DNA of 64,000 nt from Panagrolaimus kolymaensis. Taxonomy: Eukaryota > Nematoda > Chromadorea > Rhabditida > Panagrolaimidae. Position numbers and translations under genes: made by a program. This document shows, one piece after another, positions 45,397 through 58,646 of this stretch. The stretch is from NCBI GenBank assembly GCA_028622995.1, contig JAJQJQ010000003.1, positions 8,618,001-8,682,000 of the forward strand. The letters run 5' to 3'. Below the pieces are notes generated by a model. It had not been told where the DNA came from, ran no database searches, and was given only the letters and a program-made list of their open reading frames with translations. The first letter of the stretch is position 1. Each line of letters begins with the position of its first letter.

Positions 45397-46989
45397 CGTC
45401 ATGCTTTACTCTTTTTACGCGAAGTTTTGCATTCATTTGGTGGAAGTAAAAATTGTATAACTGTTTGGGGACATAGTGCTGGAGGAACTTCAACTAGCAT
45501 ATTATCTGCTTCGCCTCATACTCGAGGTTTATTTTCTTTGAAATATGGAAAAATGTCTCATATAATTCGTTGATTTTAGGTTTGTTTTCTAAAGCTTTCC
45601 AAATGTCTGATTCAGCATACGGTGAACGGACAAATTCCAAGCGTGTTATTGAAGTATCTTAAACACTTCCCATCATTTAGGTTGTTCCGAAACTTCCGAT
45701 TCAAAAATAATCAAAGAACGCATAAAAAGTAAAACAACCGATGAAATTTTGAAGGCTTCTGATAAATTTGTAATACATATTTTTTTAAACCGAAAAGGTT
45801 TTAAAATAATTTATAACTTTTAATTTTAGGGTTTATCCCGTAATGGTTTGGATTTTGATTGGCATCATTCATTTGCAAATATTGAATGGTTTAGAAAAGA
45901 TTACATTGATGAACTTGAAGATGCCCCTAAAAAGCCTACCCTTATTGGAGTTACAAGTGCTGAATCTCTTCTTTGTTATAAGTTTTTTTGTTCTAGAGTT
46001 TTCTGAATCGAATTAATAAAAAATATTGCCAGCTGCATATGTCTCTGAAAATGTGGATACCATGTTCATGGTTCATTTGGAATTTAAAAAAGATGACCAA
46101 TCAAACTTTTCTAAACAAAATTTCACTGATTTTATACGATATCTAGTTGCAACATTCTCCGCTTTTGGAAATGATGCAGAAGCAGCATTTAATGATTTAA
46201 AAGAATTTTACATTGATCGTGGAACTTTGGATGAAAAAAAATGCTGATAGATTTTATTTTATTCGTTACACTTCTGTTTGATTTTTAAATATAACTTTTT
46301 TTGGAATTTTTTAAATTCGTTTTAGCTTCTCTCTGATATTCAATTTCTTATTCCAACCATTCAAGATATATTGAAAAAACTAAACTTAATTGGCCAATCT
46401 ATATTTATCTTTTTGATTGGACTAATCCTGAAATAATTAAAGAATTTTGATTTTATGGAGGTTAACTTTTTAAAAAACCCCTATAGTGGTTTTTAAAAAA
46501 ATAGCTTTTATGATTTGTGTCTATCATTTCAGGCGCAAATCATGGCCTCGAATTTACATATCTTTATGGAACAATTATTTATAAATATTTTACTTTTACA
46601 TCCATTGATAATAGTTTGCAAGATGCTTATGTAGAAGGAGTCGCTAATTTCTTCAAAAATGGGTTTGTTTTTGTTCAATTATATAAAATATTTTTTGCGT
46701 CGAAATGCTTTTTCAATGTCATGGAGAGTGCTTTATTGAAATTAATTAGGATATCAACAACCCTAAAACCCAATATCTTTGATTACTTTTTAGAAAGCCA
46801 CCAATCAATAATAAAGAATGGCCACAAATGACTTTAGATAATCGATTCAAATATTTCCATCTCGGAGAAAAAAATGAAGTTGCTGATAGTTTCTTTGCAA
46901 CTCGATTGGCATTTTTGAAAAAATTCAATGATAAAAATAATTTTTATTTAATTCGAGGAAAATATAAACTTTCCGAAAAAATTAGATAA
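45397..46989 (+). pseudogene. Carboxylesterase type B pseudogene, 5'-truncated
   Basis: The first recognisable exon reads LHSFGGSKNCITVWGHSAGG, with the nucleophile elbow G-H-S-A-G of alpha/beta-hydrolase carboxylesterases. An intron with good borders follows (donor CGAG|GTTTAT, acceptor TTTTAG|GTTTG). Later pieces in order are LFSKAFQMSDSAYGERTNSK, HHLGCSETSDSKIIKE, PKKPTLIGVTSAESLL, QNFTDFIRYLVATFSAFGND, SDIQFLIPTIQD, NWPIYIYLFDWTNPEIIKEF, GANHGLEFTYLYG and a final YFHLGEKNEVADSFF. A stop codon and a frameshift separate the second and third pieces (about 45650-45680), and another frameshift lies near 46375. The N-terminal third, with the oxyanion-hole region, is missing. Introns are kept, so this is a decayed gene copy and not a retrocopy. 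Confidence 0.82.
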
Positions 46990-47665
46990 ATTTTAATTAA
47001 AATAGAAAATTTAAAAATTTTTTTGTAATGACGTAATTCGAAACAATAATAAAAAAGAATACATACAAAAAAAATGTTGTTGGATCTCGTCTGAGCTAAA
47101 TTTGATGAAACATACATAAAAAGTGTTTTCAACCACTTTAAATTAAAATGCATTTATTATAAGTTTTGACTTTAAATTTTTTTATTTCATTTTTTTGTCG
47201 TCATGTTACAACAACAACCTTTTTATTTTTTTAACTTCGGCGAGTTCTTTTTTTTTTTTTGAATATTTTTGTCATTCACTTTCCTGTTCTCGAGTAGTTA
47301 GTTTTATTTTAACCAATTAGTTGTTAGTCCATCTTCGTCGCACCTATGTGGTTTTTAATTTAACAGTAAAAAGGTTTTTTTCAATACTTTTTTTTTAATC
47401 TTATTTTTGGTTTTTAAAAAAGTTTGTAAATTACGTTTTTGTAAATTTTTTTGTTTCTGGCTGGATTTTACACTCTTCGGTATTTTCTTTTTTGTTGTTT
47501 TTGCTCTTAAAAAGGGTTTGAGTGTTCCTTTATTTTTTTATAAACTAGACATTCTTTGAACGACCTTCAAAAAACTACTTCATTTATAGACGACAATTAT
47601 TTTTTGATCTTTTTAAAACTTTTGCAATAAGAAAAAAATTTAATTCTTTTGGAAAAGAAAAAAAG
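46990..47665. other. Intergenic spacer
   Basis: About 680 bp, T-rich on the plus strand, between the carboxylesterase pseudogene and the DOMON gene. No other feature recognised. Confidence 0.5.
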
Positions 47666-48375
47666 ATGAAATTTTTTGTGGTTACCTTATTTTTGGTATT
47701 TGGACGTATGTTTAGATTTTCTCTTTCCAAATTTTTTTTATTTGGAATGATTTTGAGTCTTATAATTAATTTTTTTTAGAATTAAATGCCATTTGTCGAT
47801 ATTCAAATGGCCAATATAGTCTTTCATGGGTGGTTGATCACTCTGAAACTATTCATTTTCAATTAACTTTTCGCAACTTTCCTCAAGGCATGAATGCTTG
47901 GACTGGAGTGGCTTTTGGACAAACAATGGTTACATATTTTTTTTGTGGACATTTTCGATTCCCTATTTTTTATTTTATTTTAGGGATCTGGCATTGACGC
48001 AATCTTAGTTAAAGTAATCAATGGCAAAGTCGTGGTTACCGATGAATATGTTCGTGGATACATGCCTTCACAACCTGATAATTCTCAAGATGTTCGACTT
48101 AAAACAGCCGAATATGTTCAAGGCACAGTGAAAGCTCGATTTTCTCGACCCGTTTTTGCTTCTGAATCCGTCGTAGATCATTCATTAAGAGGATGCACTC
48201 CTTGGCATGTATGTAAAGAAAAATAATTCAAAAATAAATACAAAGGTTAAATATTTTTATGAAATTTTAGTTTATGGTTGGCCCTGGAATGGTTTATGAT
48301 CAAATGGGACATGTTGGGAAGCATACCAGACATCCAGTGATCCAAATTATTTGTCTTGATCAATGTCGTCTTTAA
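47666..48375 (+). CDS. Secreted DOMON domain protein
   Basis: Four exons in phase (47666-47705, 47780-47928, 47984-48208, 48271-48375) encode 172 residues. Residues 1-13 or so are the hydrophobic part of a signal peptide (MKFFVVTLFLVFG). The rest is one DOMON domain: CRYSNGQYSLSWVVDHSETI, FQLTFRNFPQGMNAWTGVAF, GSGIDAILVKVINGKVVVTD, MPSQPDNSQDVRL and WHFMVGPGMVYD. DOMON domains bind haem or sugars in extracellular proteins; single-domain secreted forms are common in nematodes. Two Cys near the C-terminus (ICLDQCRL) and C at CTPW may pair. The stop codon overlaps an AATAAA (48375-48380), so the 3' UTR is very short. It converges on the next gene. Confidence 0.9.
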
Positions 48376-48616
48376 ATAAAAGTTTTTAAATGGAGAACCT
48401 CTAATTTTTACTCATCAGCATAATTTTTAGTTTCTAATGACAATTTAAATTTGTTTGTGGCTTTCATATAAAATTTTTTTTCGCAAAAACAAATGAAATT
48501 GATTTTTTGTTGCAACATTATTCTGTCTTTAAAATGCTTTTTCTTTTTTTGGCAGATTTATTAATTTTGTGAACGAAATAAAAATGGCACTAAAAAAAGC
48601 ATAAATAAATAAAAAT

Positions 48617-49488
48617 TTATTGTAAAATAATAAAACCAAAAACAAGAATAATAAAAAAATAATAAAATGAAAAAAATAACATTGGTTTTGAATCAGCATC
48701 GCTAATTACATCAAACCATCCACCACGTATATTTTCTGCCATTCCTTTAGATAATAAATAAGTATTATTGTTATTATTATTATTTAATGGAGTGTGAGGA
48801 AGACCATTGGAGTAAAGAACGTCTTTATCAAAATATTTTGAGTTTGCAGAGGAATTGGAATGGGAATGTCGATGGCGATAAGTTAAATGTTGCTTTATTT
48901 CCTTGGCAGGTGTCTCCCCTCGAAATGGACAAGTAGAACAATCACAAACTTTAGCATTCATAAAACTGCATTCCTCCAATCCCATAACCTCTTCCGTCCA
49001 TGCAAGAGAAACATTATAAGCTGTATGAGATCGACATCGAAGGGCGCGAGAAACTTGTCCATCAAAATGTATTGAGCTTACTGTAAGGCAATAAAGAACC
49101 ATATCAGGATAATTTTTAGCGCATTCAATGAGATCGTGGCTGCATGTGTCTGTTATTCCACGAACGTCTAAGCAATATGTGCATTTCTGGAAAAAGAAGG
49201 GAAAAAAGTTAAGTTTTTTTTAGGATAAATGGAAAAATGAAAATGTTATGAGTTAGCTGAATAATTTACTTTAAAGGCTATTTTTTAGACAAATTTTTAA
49301 TGCGCTTTTTTTGTTGGTGGAAAAGTTAAAAAAATTCTTGCAAAAGAAAATAATTATTTTTTTTTATGCATATCGCGTAAATTTAAATTTTTTTTATATT
49401 AAAATTGCTGAAAATTCCTAACCTGTATTTCCGGTGAAGGTATAAAAGCAACTGCAGCAGAAATTAAGCATAATGTTGCACAATCCAT
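48617..49488 (-). CDS. Cys-rich, probably GPI-anchored surface protein
   Basis: Two exons (49423-49488 and 48617-49186) join in phase to give 211 residues. MDCATLCLISAAVAF is a signal peptide. The Cys-rich part begins KCTYCLDVRGITDTC and ends VCDCSTCPFRG; the Cys pattern is reminiscent of Ly6/uPAR-like three-finger proteins, but I do not assign it. A His/Ser and Asn-rich stretch (RHRHSHSNSSANS, NNNNNNN) follows, and the C-terminus is a 20-residue hydrophobic tail (LFFSFYYFFIILVFGFIILQ), either a GPI signal or a membrane anchor. Sequons NVS and NSS are present. Confidence 0.8.
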
Positions 49489-52400
49489 TTTTTTAATTTC
49501 TAAAATCAACAAAAAAATTAGATAAACAACAGCTGAAATTAATGGCGAAAAATCAGAAAAAAAACGGACCAAACAAAAAAAATCAAAGTTACTTCAAAAA
49601 AAACGATCGGCCAAACCAAAACAATTTTTTTTCTGTGGCTTTAATAATAATAATTCTGTTTTTTCGCGCTGCAAATACATACTAATAATTTTTTTATGGC
49701 CTTATAAAATTATTTTGATGATGAGCGCGAATGCAGATGTTAAAACATCTAAAGCATCCATTCTTCGACAACAAGAGAGAGAGAAAAAAAAGTAAGGGAA
49801 TAAAAAGCTATGGAAGAAAAAAATGGAAAAATCAAGCTCTTTCAATGAATCATAAAAGGCCTTAAAAAATAAAAAATTAAGAGAATATACATAAAAAAAC
49901 CAAAGAGTTTTTTTCTCATTTTTTTACTATCATCTTACAGTCAATTTTTGGCGGGGTCATAAATAATTTTAGACTTTTCTATTCCTTTTTTATTAAGCGA
50001 AAAAATTTTTAAGGTTGTTTTTTTTGAGACAAAAAAAGCCGGCTTCGAAAAACAAAAAAAATATGAATGAATAAAAAATATAAAAAACATTGCTTTTTTG
50101 GCTCTTTAGGCTTTAAAACTTTTGGGCACTCACTTGTCATCAATGAAATGTTCAACAAAAACAAAAAACACGCATAAGATGTTGGCACTTTTCATCTTTT
50201 GTTATTCTTCACACATTTTTTTTTCTTTCTTTAAAACAATGCTTCCTATTTTCGGCTTGGTTGGTCTCTTTCAGGAGGATAAGTTTTCTCGTAAACTTTT
50301 TTTCCCTTGTGCCTTCAAGATTCATCTTCTTGTGTTTTTGTTTTTGTAAAATGTTCGGTTTTGGATCTCAAAGGAATTCAAAGAAAAAAATGCAAAAAAC
50401 AAAAGTGGAACACTTGTGAACACGAACTTCATAGACAAAGTTAAATCAGAGTTTGAATATTTGATAATTAAAAAGATTCATTTTTCTTTGATGGAAAACT
50501 TTTTGGAGGCAAAAAACACATTTTTTTGACAAATTTGAGGATTGAAGTTGCGATTTGGGTTTGACTTTAAAGTTTAAACCGCAAAAAAAATTTTTAACTG
50601 TCATGTTTTTTTATGATTTATTGGTCCTTGTCCGTTATTTTTTTTAAACTTTGTTTTAGCAAAAAAGAAAACATAAAGCTTTATATTTTTTTCAACTTTC
50701 AAAAAAATGTAATTGTTGCAATTTTTTCTAATTTTTAAAAGTTTCAAAATCTTCTTGACTTTAGTGTTTCAGCAAATATAAAATAATTAATGAAATCTTT
50801 TACATTTTTGTGATCCATAATCTACTACAGAAACAAAATATATTAACATGAGATTAAATGAGAGGAGCATAAAATTTAAAATTATTTTATTACTTTTTTG
50901 CTCTCTTTTTTTAAATTAAAATCATTGTCGATGACCTCATCTTGCTGCTGGCGACTGCAGGTATTCTCGTCGGCGGAACGATAAAAGAAAAGAAGAAGAT
51001 GATTCCATCTTTTTCATTTCTTAATTTTTACGTGACTTCCCCTAACATTAACATTTAAACGTGGATGAAGACGCGATGATATCGCAAAGTTTATACGGTT
51101 AATTACCACTTTTAAATATAATTTAAAGAGATTAAAAAACGGACCACCCAAGTCTCAAATTTAGTTCAATGTCAAAGATTTTTGTTGATTTAATTCATTA
51201 ATGAATTTTTTAATACTGTTTATTTAAGTGTCTTTAATTTTTGGATGTAATTTTACAACAAATTTTTTCGTTTGTAACAAGCAAAAATAATTTAATAACG
51301 GAAGCAAAGAAAAAGAAATGAATCAGTAACTCAAAAAAAATTTAAAATTAAAGCTCATAAAAAAATTAATTAATAAAAATTTATTTTTGTTTTCAAAATG
51401 AAAGTTCTTCTCTATCTGACCCTTGAAACGTTAATTCTTGTAATGGATTTCAATCATTGGTGTCAAAATAAAGTAACTTTTTTATGTTTCTCCCGTTGCA
51501 TTTTTGCACTTTTAGTTTAATTGTATCTTCAAATATTTTTATAGTTTTTATTTTTAGCTCCTAAATGTATGTACATTTTAGAAGCAATTTTGCTTATCAT
51601 TAAAAGCATAATTACAATGAATCGTTTTCAAAAAAGTATTATAGTTAAATAAATTCGAGTATTTATTTTTTGATTATAAAAATACTATTCCGACCTGGCA
51701 CCGCCGAAATTTTCTAGAAGACTCCGCCTTTTTTTGATTTCTAGTTAACGTCAGCGATGACGACGTTGGTCAGTAAAAAAGATATTAGTGCAACATCATC
51801 ATTATTCTAGAAACGTTGATCTCTTTCTTCCAGACTTTTTAAAATAAACTTAAACGTTAAAAGAACAACATTCATTCATTCATTTTTAATTCGTTGAATG
51901 ATGACGAAAATGGTTTTCTCTTCTTTTTTATTCTTTTTATGGTCAATCGGTCAGTCTCATTCAGTCAGACATTTCTTGATTTTTATGTTTTTTCTTTGAT
52001 CCCTTTTTTTCTATATTTTTATTTTATTTCTTATTGTGTTTATAGTAATTCCTTTGCTTCGCTTGTTCCTTATTTATTGCTTTTTTCAAAAAAAAATAGT
52101 TGAATGCTCGTTTTCGCAAAAGAAAGAAAAACAGACACAAAAAAGGCAACAAAAAACTATTCATTCACATTTATCGATGGAGGAGCTTCTTTTATTGTAG
52201 GAAAAAATGTTCTTTATTTGATTGGTGATGATTTTTAACAAAACAAAAAACTAGGAAGCTGCTACCAATACATTAGCTATCTCTCTCCCTCTTTTTGGGC
52301 TTGCCTGCTTTTTTTTAAAAGCATTTTTTGTTGTTGATTGTAACTGAAATGATGACGATGTATTAAAAAAATGCATACATACATATAATATTTTTTTGTT

Positions 52401-55400
52401 TAGATTTAGAGGAGTGATGATTGTGAATGGAAATGCGATTTTTTTTCATTCATTTGTGTACAACAAAATGTGTATGGAATTGGTTTGAATTGAATAGTTT
52501 AGTATTTTTTCTCTGGACATCGCCACAAAAAAATCCATCGCCGCAATATTTGCATTTGAATGGGAAATAAAAAATTTTTTTGACCATCGGCGACCTGCAA
52601 CAAGAGCAAAAAATCGAAGTTTTGCATTTTGAATAATTTTTTGTGTTTGATTCCAAATTCGACAAACAAAACCATTAAAATTTTAATTCTTTTTTAAGCG
52701 ATCCTCCACCCTCCTATTTTTTTCAAACATCAATAAAAAAATCCAAATTGCCATTCTTTATTTCGAAATCCTTTTTTCCATCCCATCGTTTTTCCTTTTT
52801 TTTGAGTCCGCGCAATAAATAAAGATCATTTCTCACATTCATAGTTGCATGTTTCCAAAGCATTTGAAAAATGTCGTTTCCCTTCCCTCATTTTTTTGCG
52901 CAGAATTATTTCAGAAACATATTATCTATATTTTTTTTCAAAGTTATAACCGAAACAAACCTTTTGCTCTTTTGCCTCTTTGAATGTCAAAAAAGAAAAA
53001 AAGAGTAAATGCCGGCGCCAAAAGCAACACGCCGCGCAATAACATCGTCTTCGTTGTTTTTGTTTCCTCTCTTCTTTTTTTTGATCCATCCACGATAGTT
53101 TCGTTTATATTTTCCTTTATTTTTTTTTAAAAATTTTCCTTGCCCTCTTTTTTGAGTCTTATTCTTATCTTCTTCTTTTTTTCGTAAAATAAAGTGATTA
53201 ATAGCGCAGGTCGTCGTCTATAAAATGACAAAAATTTCTTTTTCTTGTCGTCGTCGTCTGGTCATGATGCTGCTGGCATTAAAAAAAAAGGAGTTCGCTT
53301 GATTTCATCGGTTTCTTAGACACATTGACGAAGTTTTTCTTTTTCTAGGGCGTTTAACGAGGAATGGTCAAACATTTAATGACCAAACATCAAATTAGCC
53401 GTATTAATTTTATTTAATTATTTATTTTTAGTGTTTCAAATTTTGATCATTTCATTATAATAAAATTAAGATTAAAAAATATTTTAAATGTCAGTGGCTT
53501 GATTTAGAAATTTCGTTAAATTTGGTGTTTATTCGTTCCCTTTTAATAATTTTTTTATTAGACATACCGTAGTTCCGAGTCAAACAAAAAAAAAGAAAGA
53601 AAATGCGATAGACAAAAAAATTTTAAGGTTACAATAAGCTTTTTTGTGTGGCGGCTTTTTACTTTTTTTTTGAAGTTGTCATAAATCCTAAAAACAATGC
53701 CTTTGTTCGGTGATCTTCAATTTTGGGAAGGGAGTACGTGTCACTAAAAATATTTTATTCTTTATGTTTCATCCTCAAAAGTTTACTTTGCTCAAAGACT
53801 AATATTTTTCTTAGGATTTCAACTATTGGGTTTTAAAAACTATTTTTTCTTTAAATAATATTTTTCCATATCGTTTTCTTCTAATCATTCACAACTAATA
53901 ATAAACCAACTATACAACTTTTCTTTTTAAATCATTTTAATTAATTTTTTGTACTTTTTGGCTATCATCAATAACCCAAATTTTTGGCGCCATTATTATA
54001 CATTTATTTTTATCAATTTTTTTCTTTTTGTTGTTGAGTATAATGTGTGTCAACAACGAGTGTCTATGTATGTATTTCCAAGCACCACACCTTTCCTCCA
54101 TTTTCTTCCTTGTTAATACAGTGACCAAAAATAGTCGTCCACAGAGTTGGAAATGTATATATGTATGCATGTGCTCTGTTTTTGTTGTTGATGATATTGA
54201 TGCTGCTGCTGCATCGATGTATGTATGTATATGATAATCGACTATGATAACGATTTTTATACATATCGAGCATGCGAGCAAGAAAGCAACGAGCCACCAC
54301 TAACATCGATATGTTTTTTTCTTTTCCTTTTTTTTCTCTTCTTGTGTTTGCTAGCTAGCTTTTTGCTGAATTGAAAAAAGAAGAAGAAATTTTAGTCAAC
54401 ATTAAATTTATTGAAAAAAGTATAAAAAAATTGTAAAATTTTTAACAGAAACTTTTTAAACTTTTAAAAAAATCTTAAAATGATCTCTCTTTTTTTTCAA
54501 ACTAAAAAGACAACAAAAAATTTCATTGTTTTTAGTTTTGATTTCCTTTGGGCGAAGAACATGATCATTCACTGACATCAAAAGTGTCATAACTTGTTTA
54601 CATCAAATTTTTTTGGGTGAATTATGTCCATTGATTTTATATGTTATTATTTTGCTTTAACTTCTGAACAGTTTAAAATACTTTAATTTTTAAATGAGTG
54701 TGACTAATATTTATTATTCTTAACTCTCTTCATTGTTATTTCTACTAGCGACTTTTGGAGAAAATGTGATTCTATATTATTAACCTATTTGTTTATTTTT
54801 TATATATTTTTTATTCAATTCAATTCAAAGACAAAAAACAATGATACATACATACATATGAAAAACACGTGCAAAATTAAATTTGATGTATGTATTTACT
54901 TATTTATATTTTATAGAAGATTTTATTTGTTCTGGGATTTTTTATGTTGGTATTGTTTATTAAAAACCAATATGAATTATCCTAGCCCAAAAATAAATCT
55001 TCTTCGATTTTTTTCTTCTTCTTTTGTAGTTATTTTTTTATTGGAAGAAACAAACTATTATTATTCTGGATGCTTGGATGTTTTTGTAAAGGTTTAGCAG
55101 CTATTGTTGTGGCTGCGTGCAAAAAAACGTCTTGGGTTGGCGTGTTTTAAGATGAGTTTTTTTTATTAACGAATGAATCAACAAAAAAAAGGAGTAACAA
55201 GTAACAGTGCAACAAAAAAGTGGTGGTAGTAGTGATTGTCAAAAATCAAACGACAACGTTAAAGTGCTGGGTAAAAAAAATTATAATAAATAAAATAACC
55301 GTGCAACAAAGAAAAAAATGATAACAGAAATAAATTAACAAATTAAAAAAAAAAAAACTGAGCGAAATCTGGGCTTATAAATCTCAAAAATTAAATTACT

Positions 55401-55501
55401 GGCTATGTGCAAAAAATAAAATGCGCAGATTGACATAAGTTAAAAAATAAATGAAAGACATTTTTTCTCGATAAAATTAATTTTCAAAATATTATTCCCG
55501 T
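49489..55501. other. Six-kilobase region with no clear gene
   Basis: AT-rich, with many A/T runs and a few short CA/TG-type microsatellite tracts near 54080-54240. One zinc-finger-like ORF remnant is listed separately. GC-richer patches occur near 50930-51000, 51690-51790 and 53010-53060, with no coding support. Confidence 0.45.
52450..52665 (-). pseudogene. Possible AN1-type zinc finger remnant
   Basis: A 71-codon ORF contains CSCCRSPMVKKIFYFPFKCK, then YCGDGFFCGD, which follows the AN1 finger pattern (C-x2-C ... FPFKCKYC ... FC). The His/Cys half that should come next is absent in frame. A one-base shift reads RCPEK, close to the usual HRLPE. It has no supporting exons. It may be a decayed fragment or chance. 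Confidence 0.3.
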
Positions 55502-58500
55502 TCATTTTTTCTGGTGTTGTTGTTGTTGTTGAGGCCGAATAATATTGTAATGACCTCGAGGATGCATAGCTGCTGGTCGATACATCGATGGCCTAACATT
55601 TGGTAGTCTAGCAAGTCTCGGGTCATCAGCTGCATGCATTTCAGGATTAAATGGATTTGGAAGTCGTAATTGATCAGCATAATTTGAAGCCAATGGAGAC
55701 ATCCATCTATAATTTATTTAAAAGTTTTTGATTGCTTTTTTAAATATATTGGTTAAAATCTTACTTTACTGCTTTTTGACTATTTTCAATACAAACATCG
55801 CTGGAAATAGTTTTAAATACCCTTGGCAACCATCGACATAAAGCTTTTATAGTTTCTTCATATAATTCTCTCATCGCTGATGGACTTTCAGGTATTTCAG
55901 TAGAAATTTCATTAGTATTTGGACTTGGTGAAGGAATAGGCGGCGATGGCATCTCTGTTGGCATCACCGGTCTAAAAGTTGGAGGTGGTGGTGAAGGCAA
56001 ATGAGTGGTACTTCCAAATGTTGGTTGTGGAGGTTGTGGAATTTTAGGAGTACTAATTATTCTTTCAATTGATGTTGGTCGAATTGTTCGTGGTCGATCG
56101 GTGGATTGAACCCGTTTCCACCATGGAACTTCGGAAGTTGCCGAAACTGGCAACCATTTCGGTGGTTTTGGAGATGTAATAGGTTTGATTGGAAGAGTTT
56201 TTGTGCTGCTGCCTACTGTAACCCTTGACCATCCATTTTGATTTGGTTTTGGAGTAACTGGCGCTGGTGGAAGTGGTGAAGGTTTAGGTTTAGTTGAAGT
56301 GTGAGTTGGAAGTATTTGGCTTAGAGTTGAAGGTTTAAGATCTGGCAATGGATGAGCTTTGGTTGTTGTTTGAGACGTTTGGGATGTTTGAATTGGAAGT
56401 GGCACAGTTGGACGGAATTGATTTACATTAAATCCTTCAGGAAGACCCAAATCTTTTTTTGAAAAGAAACGATTATGAAAACCAAATGGAATCGAAATGG
56501 GAACATATGCTCGGCCTATTTCAGTCATAGTCAATGCATCAACAATAAGCAAAACACCTGCAAAAAAATTTTATATTAAAGTTTCTTTTTTTTTCTTGAA
56601 TGAATATACCTTTATTTTCGCTTAAATCTAATGCACGAATAATCAAAACTCCATCATCCTCTCGACGAGCATCTGGACGAGCAACAAACCAAGGTTCATG
56701 TAAAACAAGGGATGGATCACTTTTGAATTTTAAATTTCTTGTTCCCGCTGGATCATCAACATTTATTTTTAAAATTGTGTTATCTGACGCAAATGGATGT
56801 TCAACCAAATATGCCCATTGATATGCTCGACCTTCATAACCATGATTAATTTGAGGAAAATCTGCTGCAATGGTTTCTTGTGGTACAAGATAACTATACA
56901 TTACTCGAGCGCCTTTAACATCCAAATTAAAGCGTAAAACTCTAGCTGTGCTGGGATAAAGTTGAGTGGTGAGAAAATCGGTGTAGAAATATTTTACATA
57001 AGGGTCATGACTATCATAAACTACCATATCAGCCACGAGAGTTCCATCAGTGTTTTCAAAAGCATTAAGTTGATGAGTAACGAACATGGAAGGAAAAACT
57101 TCGAGAGGTTTTGAAGTAGAAAATTTTAAAGTTTTCTTATTGAAAACTAAAAATCTCATAGGAACCATATCATAGAAATCCATTCCCCAAAGTCCACCAC
57201 TTTGAATGGGTGATTTTGGATTTGTCATTGGTGGTTCTTTAAATTTGCATGGATTTATGAGTAGCGAAGTAATCGGCAAAATGATGTAATTTTCTGTTGA
57301 AGTTATTGAATGAATATAACCAGGTAATAAAGTTTTATCACCTAAAATTGATTGTTTCAAAATTTGCATTTTATTCTTCTCTCTCGTAATTATATCTCTT
57401 TTTTTTAACTAAAAAATAACTTTTTAAAACTTTTGGTTGGTCACTTATTTTTTTGTTGACGACAAAGCTTTAAAATCGTTTCAAAGGTATTAGATACGCT
57501 AATCCTTAAACGACGCAAGTCACTGACGCCGGTTAGAAAAAAAAGGTACGTAAGCTTGCGATTTTTCGTTTTCCTCCGATTTTGGGTATAGATCGAATAG
57601 CTAACTAACTCCTTTTTTGAAAACTAAGAAGTAAATCTTTCTTTTTTCTTAAAAAAATTATAAAGGTTTCAAAAGAATTATTTAATTCTCTTACCAATGT
57701 ATTCATCATCCTTGCCGCACGCATTTGCATCCCATACTCCATAATCATACAAACCAACAACTTTACGGACGCCCTCAGGACTAATGGTGAAAATACCCTA
57801 AAATTTGAAAAAAGGGTTAATAATCAATAAAAAAAAGTAATTAAAGAAAATTAAAGCAAAAAATTAAAACGCACTTGATAAAAGCGTTGTTCATTAAAAT
57901 TCATAGCACTAAATGAACCCCAAATAGTGCCATCATGATCAGATCGTTCATGAATAGCCATGGAAATAGGAATCATGCTTGGACGAGGATTACCAAAAAT
58001 TCCATTTTCTTCTTTAAATTGGAATAATTTAAATTTATTCAAATTTCTCACATCAAATTCATATCCAACCCAATAAGGTGCTTCAGTACCGGCGACAATT
58101 TTATTTCCAACTCTCCAAAAATCTAAGTTTGGATGGAATCGAGCTGAATCAGGATTGGATGGAACTTGTTCCCATCGAGCCATAGCGGTTAAATTATAAT
58201 CCGACCAACCCGCCCATGGAACTGAAGCTTTAGTCATATTTCGATCATAAAATTCCCAAATTTTATATGGCCTTGATGGATAATATTGAGCTGAGAATAC
58301 TACTTGTCCATTAGAAATATGAAAAGCTCCCACAGCACCAATGGCATCAATCATGTGATTGAGTTTAGTGCCCGCTTTGCCTTTGAGATCGCCATAAGCG
58401 GCGCTTAATTGGCAGAGAAAATAACCATCTAAAAAATTCTTTTGTTTTAAAAAGGAGTTAAAAATGAAATTTAAAAATACCTAAGAATTTAGGAATATTT

Positions 58501-58646
58501 TTTGATGGACAATATAATTCCCTATATTTATCACCATCCCATGCTTCTGGAAATCCTAAATGGACTTTATTTACAGATTGAGATACAACAATTCCAAAAA
58601 TGCATAGGAGAGCGCTGGAAGATAGCGCTAACCTCAGATGGTTCAT
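55502..58646 (-). CDS. Carotenoid oxygenase family protein (BCO/RPE65-like) with Pro-rich C-terminal extension
   Basis: Six exons keep phase: 58481-58646, 57875-58428, 57695-57797, 56610-57341, 55765-56557 and 55502-55706, giving 850 residues. Residues 1-22 are a signal peptide (LRLALSSSALLCIFGIVVSQ). The oxygenase part spans about 25-560 with four His in the expected order for the iron site: His215 (AIHERSDHDGTIWG), His285 (LPGYIHSITSTENY), His364 (FVTHQLNAFENTDG) and His546 (IPFGFHNRFF). Other family marks are TEAPYWVGYEFDV, FPQINHGYEGRAYQWAYLV and ARREDDGVLIIRALD. The family cleaves or isomerises carotenoids and retinoids; C. elegans has bcmo-1 and bcmo-2. The unusual part is the tail: about 575-760 is Pro/Thr/Ser-rich and the last exon ends QQQQQHQKK. 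Family members normally stop near 500-560 residues. Confidence 0.9.

Noticed and set aside
51712..51812. Two TTCTAGAA sites about 90 bp apart
   Set aside because: Only two-unit heat shock sites with no third unit and no gene nearby; the word is likely by chance in this composition.
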